Assembly: GCA_002205965.3 (NCBI GenBank)
Contig: NADL03000496.1
Span: forward strand, 248,001-312,000
Length of the DNA: 64,000 nt
Reading direction: 5' to 3'
Source: Kappaphycus alvarezii
Lineage: Eukaryota; Rhodophyta; Florideophyceae; Gigartinales; Solieriaceae
Under the pieces are notes generated by a model. It was given only the letters and a program-made list of their open reading frames with translations. It did not search any database and was not told the DNA's origin. This document shows positions 44,161 through 53,263 of the stretch, one piece after another. Each line of letters opens with the position of its first letter. The stretch's first letter is position 1. Position numbers and translations under genes: made by a program.

Positions 44161-44645
44161 GATACATCTTAACGTGTTGATTTCAACATATACCATCCTT
44201 TAAAAGGACACCCTAGTTTACGCACCATCCTTTTGCACCAATCATCAATAAAGTTGATAATATATTCAAGCGAGAGAATACTTCTCTGAATCTCTTTCCT
44301 GCGTAGATGGACGTGCCCAGTTGTCCACTCTACCCCGTGCACTTCATTCTTTTACCCTTGTTCGTTACTTTCGTCAACAGTGGTTGGTTTACTCACTAAA
44401 TTGACTTCTAATGGGGTCTCGATTTAGGTCCCCAGACATTTTTCCTGAAGCATCACTTCGACTTCATTTGACCAGGAAATAGTTATGTAGTGTTAAAGCA
44501 TTAATCCGGAACTTTATTTACTAGATATCATAAAGAGAAAGTGCTGGAATTGTAAATATTATTTTTCTGTTGCTTCTAGTCAAGTGATTGTATTCAGAAT
44601 GCTGGGCCCATAAACTACTGCATGGTGGTTTTCTCCTTTTTTAAT

Positions 44646-44886
44646 ACGAACTTCTTTCTGACTAAGTGGCCTTGAAGCACCAATCTATATACAGTAAGTT
44701 CATGATTAGGGAATCCTAACTTGTAATGTACAACGCAGTGTGTTGCGATGTCCAGTACTGCACCTCTAGATATACGGGTGCAGATGTAGATGGTTGTACA
44801 AATGTATAAATATGTATTTTTGTTATTTATTTTCAAGCTTCCAATGCATTCGGTCGCAGTCGCTACCAAACCCTATCACTTGCAAC
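44646..44886 (-). repeat. Copia 2 5' LTR
   Basis: Pairs with 38845-39085. Directly right of it (about 44895-44945) is AAATTTCCCCTATTCTCACA with ACATTTAGTTCA, which also occurs left of the other LTR (38788-38823). Confidence 0.6.
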
Positions 44887-44949
44887 AATAAAAAAGGGCA
44901 AATTTCCCCTATTCTCACAACCGCACATTTAGTTCAAGTTATCTTGGAC

Positions 44950-45640
44950 CCAGTGGTAATATAAATTAATCACTACTGCGGAAAATTGACAGACTTCTAT
45001 TAAATCGAAGACATAGTAAAGTAGGACTTATTTTTAGCTTGTAAAAAACTCGTGTAACTAGCTGTATTTTCGACGGTGAAGTAGACAAAACTGATACGAA
45101 AGAACTTTCAAGGCAACATGAAGTCAAATACCTCACCAGACAGAATTATGGAGACCATCAATAGCACTGAAGTATTGAGTGGACCAATCGGATCCAATTA
45201 TTTTATATCAAATATGTTCTAGACCACATCTACTCTTAAAACCCGTTTCAGTACTCCTTTTTGGATCTACAAAACGCACAAGTATCGTTTCATATCCTGC
45301 GCTATTTTTTGGCGTTTCAAAGCTTAGTTGACTTTTACGAGTGGTAAAAAAATTGATGACCTAACGCTATCTTCGATGCATACACCTGGCGGTGGTGTCA
45401 TGGACAATGAAATTTTCAGAGAGCTGAAGCTGCCTCTCAAGCGAATCGAGGAAATTGGCCTACTTCCTGTGTAGATCTAACTTTAGGATACTATAGGTAC
45501 CATCTCCGTGGTGAATATCGCAGCAGTAGCCGTTCTTTCTTCGAATGCCGCGACAAGCAAACTCTGTGCCCTTGACATAACAGAATAAGAATTTGTCCAC
45601 ATAATGCAGTGCTAATTACATTATTTTCCCAAGGCATTTT
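44950..45640. other. AT-rich stretch without recognisable genes
   Basis: No open frame with motifs, no repeat match that I can see. Confidence 0.4.
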
Positions 45641-46515
45641 AGTTTTCATACACCAGATGAACTCTGTTGAACAGCTTTTGGTCTAACAATCCTATTGCGC
45701 AACAGAGTTATTGTTAGCGACTGGTCCTTTCTTAAATTACCTGCATTCTTCATCATAAATGGCAGATGAGACAGAGTAGGCTTATAAGGCTGAGGTGTAT
45801 GTGGAGGAATTAGTTGATAAGAAAGACTATTTGGATACTTATGAGCCGCTCTTGTAAACCATGGGGAGTGGCTGTGAGTGACGGAGAGGAGAGTAAGATT
45901 GAGGGTGTGGCCATAACCTTGGACTCTTCGGTTCGGACGAGAAGCTGAGGGTTGTGAGGGAGGTTTGGAGGATCTAGGTATGTCTAAGGAGGCTACTAAT
46001 GATCGTGACAAGTGTAAGGCAATTATTATGAATTGTACTGAACTTATGGATCTTTTGGTTCTGAACTCGAGGATTGATTTTTTTGAGGAATAGGTCTGGA
46101 TAATCATTGTGAAAGTATCTATTGTTAGTCTTTCTTGTCCAAAGTATTCTTTTGAACGCATTTATGGTATATAGCATTGTGTTTGAGGATTTAAAGTTAG
46201 ACTAAAAGTACCTGTAGGCTGATTGAACCGCTTCTTCTAGATGTGTCAAGGCAGTAAACAGAAAACTTCGAGTGCATATCCAAATAGTTAAGAAGTTGGA
46301 AGTTAATTTCTCACCTAAATGGCATATCGCTTACGCTGGTTACAGAGCACAGGTAACATACCTCTTCCCTTCTACAAATACCCGTATTTCCTCGGTCCCC
46401 CATTCTTGTCCACCTCTCCGTGTCCCCAAAAGGGTACCATGGCAGCTTTGCTTTCGCTTTCACTACTTCCGTGGTTCTGAGAACCCCATTATCCCCGAAT
46501 TACCCCCATCAATAC
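45640..46515 (+). repeat. Diverged long-LTR relic with ORF trace (copy L5)
   Basis: Near 46045-46077 the + strand encodes GSFGSELED and a stop, the end of the LTR ORF (LFGSDLED). About 46100-46510 follows the R/U5 half at low similarity (ATTGTTAGTCTTTCTTGTCC, CATTTATGGTATATAGCAT, GGTACC). Boundaries are estimates. Confidence 0.45.
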
Positions 46516-46783
46516 TCTGATAAACGATTTTCACGTGGCAATCATGGAGCATCTTACCCAGGGTGATAATTGCTCCCATTTTCCTAGTATCAATGAAGCT
46601 ACAAGGCTTCAAAGGATTAATTCGCTAAGTTCCCTGTACAATTTTGAAAACGCATCCCAAACGAACATTTTTCTTTCTGGCTAAAGTATTATCTCCATTT
46701 ATATTTATTTGCACCAGGGACCTGGTGCCCGAGACAATCAGGCATCGGAGCTTTGGACATGTACGGGGATCACCTAATGCATT

Positions 46784-47501
46784 TGATGTGCGCAAATTCG
46801 CACACGAAAAAATCTAGATGAGGACCATAATTGTATACAGTATTGGAACTGGGAAGATATTTTTACAGTTTTTGAATTTGCAAGATATTTTTAATTTGGG
46901 TGAGTGTGGCAAATTCATCGGTTGATTTTTTATTTTAGGACACGCTGTCATAGTGGATGTCAGTACAGTTCTAGGTTGTGGGTGATACTACGAGTGACTC
47001 TGAAAGGTCTATATAATGGCCATATCAATTCCCACCCCTGGACGATGGGTGGCTGGCATGGGTATGGCACCTAGATATTTACCTTGAGGAAATATCTTCT
47101 AATGGTCTCTCTGGTTCACACGATTCCCGTGAATGCGTTTTATGGTATTTAGTATGTTTGATTGAGACTTTAGGATTAGCCGAAAAGTCTATATAAGCTG
47201 AGTAAAGTGCTTCCTCCTTGAGAGGTCAAGCAAGTTGGCAGAAACTTCAGGTCAAGCTCCGAGTAGTAGGAAGTTGAGAGTCAACTTCAAACACAAGAAA
47301 AATTTTTCCTAAGCTGGTCGCAGAGCATCAGTGGTAGACGCTGCCCTTTTATGCTTGCTTGTATACCTCTCAACTCTCTTCCATATACACTCCTTTTTAT
47401 TTGTTCAACTATACCACGGTAGCACTTTTGTCGCTCGCAACACCTCCGTCTTGGGGTAGTTGGTTCTAAGTATCTCTTCTCCCGACGATTTACCCCTATC
47501 A
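46784..47501 (+). mobile_element. Solo short gypsy LTR
   Basis: 718 bp, TGATGTGCGC to CCCCTATCA, with a perfect 5-bp target duplication GCATT (46779-46783, 47502-47506). Nearly identical to the 5' LTR of the gypsy element at 8394-9113, including its R/U5 end. It arose by LTR-LTR recombination after insertion. Confidence 0.96.
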
Positions 47502-47684
47502 GCATTGTCGATTGGAAGAAAGTGCTTCATCCGGCATGGCAACCAAGTTATCCTGTGAGGAAGCGAACTCGCCAGCGCGACAAAGCGTTCGGTTATAGAG
47601 CCTCGACCTGCAACATTCCACAGGAAAAAGGCCTGCCATCAAACAATGGGAGCGACAGGTGGAACAGCCAATATCAACGCAACT

Positions 47685-47742
47685 TTCGTTAGATCGGATA
47701 TTTATTCAAGAGTAAAACACCCAAACCTTTCCCCTTAATGTT
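47685..47742 (+). repeat. Dispersed repeat R (copy 6)
   Basis: TTAGATCGGATATTTATTCA, AGAGTAAAACACCCAAACCT. Truncated on the left. Confidence 0.5.
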
Positions 47743-47764
47743 CCAGTCGGAATAGTAACAGTAC

Positions 47765-48650
47765 TTAAAGGGGCAGTAGACCTGATTCTAGCTCATAGGG
47801 GGCACACATAAAAAAACAACAGAAAGTCAGAGAATAAAACTCTCCGTTGCCCACGGAGGAGATACACAGCCGAACGTGGCGAGATGTGCAAATGGGCGAA
47901 GAATTGCTAGTATATCCGGCATTTCGCCGCCCTTTGCATTCAAGAAAGTGATCTAGCAGAGAATCTTCGCTTTTCTGTGCGAGGGGGCGGGAGGATTCAC
48001 GGAAATGGCAACCTTGAGCGTAAATGTCAGCCCTCTGCCTGTGCTGTCCGTGCGGGCGCGGGTCCACAATTTGGCGGTTAGTGGTCTTCTCCAGGTCTGC
48101 GGCGAGAATTCAGACCTAGCAGTCGTGGAGATGTAGTCGTTTCCGTCCATGTATGGAGTACGAAAAGGGGGAATGATGGGGTAGTTTACTTCGTCGTCTG
48201 GCACTTCTAGCAGGCGCAATCTAAAGTACGAAAGGTGGTCAGCGTGTTCGTCGATAGTATCTGGGCAACCTCTTCGCGAACATAGTGTCTTGGGGTCGGA
48301 AATAGAATAACAGTAGGATTGTAGGCATGTGACAAATGTAGAGTTTCGATAGGTGTTTTCAGCTACGGGGGTGGTGCACAAGGCACCTGGATCTTGGCCT
48401 CTGGAGGAGCCGTTGACGGCTCGATCGCTTGTGTTCTGCTATATCCTTTTGGAATCAGTTCCTGGACGGCTTTGAAGATCGCACCTGTCAGTTTCCTCTG
48501 CAAGGGCAGGTGACGGCAACTGTGATTAGCAGACCTATCGCTAAATGACTGAAAAATGATTCTTAGTCACTCAGTCAGTGCACACTCTAGATAAGGGTGT
48601 TCATAGTGTTTTTATTGTCAAAGATCAGTGCTACAAGCAGGTGGAGGTTG
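47765..48650 (-). other. Open frames of unknown origin
   Basis: 47953-48381 encodes 142 residues including CSRRGCPDTIDEHADHL and RLLEVPDDEVNYPIIPPF; the second segment recurs at 28558 and 49851. The first resembles a C..C...D..(A)DH finger, so it may be a remnant of another non-LTR family, but similarity is too weak to call. Confidence 0.3.
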
Positions 48651-48652
48651 AG

Positions 48653-49258
48653 CTAGAGGTTGTCTACTAAACGCAGAGACTGATATACTCGGAAAACAGA
48701 GGTTCTCTGGAACCAATTTGCTGTGGCATTAAGGTTCGCCCAAACTCCTTCCAGCAGACAACTTGTGTTATTCTGAAGAGTCTCGCCGCGTGACGGGCGA
48801 ACAGTGTTTTGCTGCCCCTCAGCAACCAGTACAGCTGCACGTGCGGAAACGCCAGTGGCCAACCTGTCCGTGAGGTCCCAGGCAGTCGAGTGCCAGCCCC
48901 CCAACGCGGATAGTGGAAGGGCAATGAAGCGATGTTCAAGGCCCTTTGAAAGCATCAAGTTGGCAAAGCAAATGTTCTTGCAAGGCGAGCATGGGTAAAG
49001 GGATTGAGGGCATCGCACCAGGGCGGGGATCCGTGCGGGGGTCAAGGGATGGATGACGGTTATTTCATAATAGTCTCTGCCTAGTCCTCTCAAACGCCTC
49101 GATATTCGGGCGAACTGCATGAAGCGTTGTGGGGGCTCGACGACAGGGTGCCGGGCGGCTTTGGAGAGGTCTGCGGCAAACAAATGTGTTTGTGAGTCAA
49201 CTGCCACCCGCGGGTAGATCTGTAGGCAGCATATAGCGTGGTCACCGTACTGATCCAT
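48653..49258 (-). pseudogene. Non-LTR ORF2 C-terminal fragment (third family)
   Basis: A 201-codon frame beginning MDQYGDHAICC, which resembles the finger segment (LGDHAVDLC, LGKHALTC) of families A and B, and about 85 residues later YEITVIHPLTP, resembling the nuclease box DVTVVSP/DVTVAHP. The rest (LPLSALGGWH, LEGVWANLNA) has no match except the DNA at 9975-10065. It probably comes from a further family with a restriction-like endonuclease. Confidence 0.42.
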
Positions 49259-49319
49259 ATGTGTCGTGCGTCCCCTTGTGGAATTTTGAAGCAGTGGGGA
49301 ACAATGTTGCCCTGTAATG

Positions 49320-49752
49320 TTTGTCGGACAGATGAGATTCGGCTTCTTGTTGGTATTGATGTGTTCGGCTTAATTTATCACTCTAGGCCGGCCTGCGTTT
49401 GCGCGGCTGGTCCTATTCCTCCCGGCTAAACGCGTAAAACACACGCATTGCAGTCCAGTCTGTCGGAAAAATGATATTCGGCTTCTTCCTTTTGGTATTG
49501 ATGTGTTCGGCGCCCTGGGAGCCGAGGGTCCCACTTTCTTCGGCCTTCTTTCTACGTTAGCTGCTGCCCGTCGCGGCACCACTCCTCAGTGGGAGCTACA
49601 ATTCCTCATCTCGCGCTTTGTTTTCTGCTTGCACGGGTTTCAAGTGTGTTAGGTACTTAACAGGCGCTTTCCTGACTAGTTTCTCTGTTACAACCCTTCG
49701 CATGTTCTCCTACAGGCTATTTCCAAATCCAATAAAGATTACACACACACAA
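49320..49752 (+). mobile_element. Family A non-LTR 3' end (copy A3, 5'-truncated)
   Basis: Encodes the last part of ORF2 (LLVLMCSAPWEPRVPLSS region; IRLLPFGIDVFGALG in frame) and ends AATAAAGATTACACACACAC. A partial duplication of GATTCGGCTTCTTGTTGGTA lies at its left (49340 and 49470). Confidence 0.78.
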
Positions 49753-50548
49753 GGTTTAGGTTTTTATCAATGTTTGGGTAATAGGTTGGTTTACTTGAAC
49801 ACTTGTGTACAGACCGTTTTGTTTCTCCTTTCCTTCTCTCCAAACTCCGTTTAGATTCCCCCACGCTAGAAATGTCACACAGCGAAGTAAACTACCTCAT
49901 CATCCTCCCGTTTACTTGAATGTTTTGGTTAAATGGGGTGGTTTACCAATTTTCCTGATAACGGAGGTTGAGTGCAAAGTCGAAAGGGTTGAACATACTT
50001 TCGGTTCGTGCAGCAAGCAGGCACCTTGAGAATGTTTTGGTTGGTTGATTTCGAGTGGAACATAGAGTGAAATTCCCAGTAACCTGTGCAATATGGCGGC
50101 GGCGTAGAAAATACTGATGAGAATAGACGCGCTATGGAATGGCGACTAAAAAGTAGCTGCGAGCCCTGTCAGCAGAGATTAAAAACAATAAGTGTTGCAT
50201 TGAGATGCCTGCCGATCTGGTCGAGGTTGAGTTCCGATGTGTGGACCGTTGTACACAGTCAATGCGATGTCCGCGTCTCATCGCTGCTTTTACAGAACGA
50301 GAAGTACTCATCCTTACAACTACAAACAAAACATGCATAAGCGGGCATAACAATTCAAGTAGCCATCGTTAATCAAAGTGCATCAATAACAGACACAGTG
50401 AGAATACAAACTCAATACACAAGGAGCGGATGCCAGAACAGACACAGTGAGAATACAATTTCAAATAAACAAGGAGCGGATGCCAGCTTGTCAATAGGAA
50501 GGTGTCATATCCATAGAGATGTCGCGTTCAAACCACCTGGCTAGCACA
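49753..50548. other. Spacer with dispersed repeats, no gene
   Basis: Contains GGTTTACTTGAA units (49785-49945) as at 9.4-10.2 kb, the FRFP-type coding repeat at 49851-49917, and a 42-bp direct duplication with CAGACACAGTGAGAATACAA and AACAAGGAGCGGATGCCAG (50390-50485). Confidence 0.5.
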
Positions 50549-50550
50549 GG

Positions 50551-50645
50551 GCTAGATCGAATATATCTTCCAACAGTAAAGACACCCAAAACTTCCCCCC
50601 TCAGCTAGCTATATAGTCGGTTCCTGCACTGGAACCTCGATATTA
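50551..50645 (+). repeat. Repeat R (copy 7) followed by a family B 3' tail
   Basis: AGATCGAATATATCTTCCAA...CCCAAAACTTCCCC is followed after two bases by CAGCTAGCTATATAGTCGGT and TCCTGCACTGGAACC, the family B 3' UTR. Confidence 0.55.
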
Positions 50646-50648
50646 ATA

Positions 50649-51701
50649 CAGTGAATTAAAACATTGAGAAACACAAACTCTTTTATCAAAGCAAATTATA
50701 GATAACAGCAACAGGGATAACTGAATAAGTACGCATTACAGCAATCAGGGATAATTATGCAGCCGACTTGCCTCCAGTAGTTGTGACTGATTTGAACCTT
50801 TGTGTTGGACGTTTGCTCGGACAGAACTGGTAATGGCAGGGTTCGAAATGCTTGAACACTCGAATCTACGGATGATGCTGTACAGTGTCCATGGACACGG
50901 GGCGATCTTCCGGGAATGGTACCTCAATTGGCTGTAGTGCGAAAGCTTCCGTTTAGTGTCAGCTTACTTGTCTTGAGTGGACGTACGCTGTCAGCAATGG
51001 CCGCCTGGGAAGGCACACGAAGAGGAGAGGATGTCCAGCGAAAAGGCGGGTGAGTTGTCAGGACGGAGGATAATGAACCGGGAGTAATGTAATGGTGGAA
51101 TTGGATGAGGATCGGCGTGTCTCCCAGAAGCTGAAATACTTGTCCGGTTCCATTCGTTCCATCATGCGTACGCTTGGGTAAACTCTTTAGATTTTGTTTG
51201 TTCGCGTCGCAAAAATTGTAAGGAGAGTAGCGCGGCCATACGCCCGTGACCAATATGCGCGTTAATCCTCTGACCAGAATCAAATCAATACTTCCACCGT
51301 TGCTGCGTTTGCGTGAGACTTGAATCATCATAATATCCATAATAGAAAAAATCATAACATAAATATAATAAATCAAGAATAAAGACATCTTGTGATTGGA
51401 CCAAAGAATGAATGGAGGGCGGGCCGGAAAGCGACGACTTGAGGGACCAGAAGTTGTGGCTACGGTTTACAAGTTGTCGGTTATATAGAACTGTTCGACG
51501 GGTTCCGATCGCACATCAAGTCCTTGAGCAACGGTAACCTGCCAACGTGGCCTGCCTTATCTCGAGTGGCTCACAATCCAGGGATGCAAATGCAACCGAG
51601 ATGCGTACGTGACAGCGTGACTTGCTTCCAGCTGTGGATCATAGCCACGTCGAAGCCCCCTTATCATATTCACCCCTCATTTTCCAATCATTCCACCAAA
51701 G
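50649..51701 (-). mobile_element. Solo 3' terminus of the YR element
   Basis: Matches 22763-23812 over its whole length (shared CAGTGAATTAAAAC start, CAACAGGGATA, AAGTACGCATTACAG, ending CAATCATTCCACC) with no RT or recombinase. It includes a copy of the direct repeat (51429-51701). It may be a non-autonomous derivative or the result of recombination. Confidence 0.7.
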
Positions 51702-51739
51702 TTAACCATTAACGCAGAATGCCGCAAGATCTTAGCAAG

Positions 51740-51880
51740 CAATATACATTGGAAAACCATGGGATAGATCGGATATATCTTCCAAGAATAAAACACCCAA
51801 ACCTTTCCCCTTGTAAGAAAAGAAATATACATAGTCGCATCCTGCAGCGGAAACCCGTTATACTAATGCCTTAATATTTC
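51740..51880 (+). repeat. Repeat R (copy 8) followed by a family B 3' tail
   Basis: TGGAAAACCATGGGATAGAT, CGGATATATCTTCCAAGAAT, then after about 15 bases ATAGTCGCATCCTGCAGCGG and AAACCCGTTATACTAATGCC from the family B 3' UTR. Confidence 0.58.
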
Positions 51881-52102
51881 TTCAAGAGCTTGCGATAAGG
51901 GAACATTTCACATTACAGCATAGTGCAGACCGACGAATAAGCGATCAACATAGATGGTCCACGTCGGCAAACTTTATATAAAGTACTGTAAAGTTCCTCT
52001 AATTACTGTATGTACTTTGAACCGGTAATTCCGGTTCTTGGTTCCCCCATGCCGACCACTTCTACCAATCATTTGATGCGCTTGGGAACATAGGCTAACC
52101 TA

Positions 52103-53183
52103 TTTCTCAGATCTGCTCTCCTTCCCGGGAGACCTACACCTGGAGGAAGTGCCTCGGGCCGCGATCTCTTTATTATCTACCCGCTATCCAGATCTTTCAG
52201 CTTCCTTTCGCCCATTTCTCTGTTTCAGCGATGTCAAACGCCGGTCCCCGACGAAAGGCTCCAGTCTTCTATCTCGTCTGAGCTTCACAGTTCAACTTTT
52301 GATCGGATCTTCCGTTCATCCTCTGACCGCGACAGATCTCACCTCCTATCGTCTGTGATCGTCCTCCTGTTCCGCTTTCTCACTTTACCGCACCTCACCG
52401 CGGCACCTAGCTGTCCTCAAGCCTGGATAGTCGCTGTGTCTCTACGCCTCGGCCGCGCGCTTTTCTCTGGTCATGATCGATGTCCGGTATGTGCTCGCCG
52501 TTCCAACGACATCGCCCCGTTGCTCGATCCCTTGGGAAAACATGCCCTCACCTGTAAGTACGACGATGGGCAGACTCGTCGCCATAATGTCTTGCGCAAC
52601 GCTCCCATCGATACTGTAAGAGCTCGGAATTTCTGCCCTTCTTGAACATCTACTTCCTCCCTTCCCCCTTCGTCCTCTCCCTCGTCCGCCCTTCGCATAG
52701 ATCTTTATATCCCTGGCGCATATGGCCTCGACCCGAAGGATATTGCTTTGGATGTCACAGTGGCCATCCACAAGTCACTTCTCGCGTTTCCCAGTGTGCC
52801 CTATCTGGCGGCGCAGCTGCCTCAATGGCTGAACGTGCGAAACACACGCACTACGGTCTAGTCTGCCGCACGAACGATATACGGCTCTTTCCTGTTGGTA
52901 TTGATGTGTTCGGTGCCCTTGGGGCCGACGGGGCGACTTTCTTCTGGCGCCTTTCTACGTTCGCTGCTGCCCGTCGGAGGCACCACTCCCCAATGGGAGC
53001 TGCACCTCCTAATCACGCGCTTTGTGTTCTGCTTGCATGGGTTACAAGCTCGTCAAGTTCTTACCAGATGCATTTCCGATTAGTTTTCTCTCTCATCCCC
53101 TTCGCATGTTAATTTCTCTGTAATCCCCCTCAGCATGTTCTCCCACATGCTCTTTCCACAACCCGTAAAGATTACACACACAC
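52103..53183 (+). mobile_element. Family A non-LTR copy A4 (5'-truncated)
   Basis: Starts abruptly at TTTCTCAGATCTGCTCTCC and carries the end of ORF2: the finger CPVCARRSNDIAP..LGKHALTC (about 52480-52560), RRHNVLRN, the nuclease box RIDLYIPGAYGLDPKDIALD and VTV (about 52695-52765, with a one-base loss after GTGGCC), and the terminal ITRFVFCLHGLQARQVLTRC. The 3' UTR hairpin is AGCATGT-TCTCCC-ACATGCT (53132-53151) and the tail ACACACAC. Confidence 0.9.
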
Positions 53184-53263
53184 GGAGTGTGGACAAAGCA
53201 TGTGGGAGAACATGCTGAGGGGATGACAGAGAAACTAACATGCGAAGGGGGATGAGAGAGAAA

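Larger units (their letters stand above)
38845..44886 (-). mobile_element. Ty1/copia element 2 (decayed, interrupted by LTR L4)
   Basis: Terminal repeats of about 240 bp (38845-39085 and 44646-44886) share TCTATATACAGTA, TGTTGCGATGT and ATGCATTCGGTCG in the same orientation. Minus-strand order: gag (43.7-44.1 kb), [L4], integrase (41.3-41.7), RT (39.9-40.6), RNase H (39.0-39.4). The two LTRs are clearly diverged (roughly a fifth of sites), so the insertion is old. Codons are AT-rich compared with other elements here. Confidence 0.8.

Noticed and set aside
45646-46161. 171-codon minus-strand frame
   Set aside because: Antisense to a decayed LTR ORF relic; no motif on this strand.
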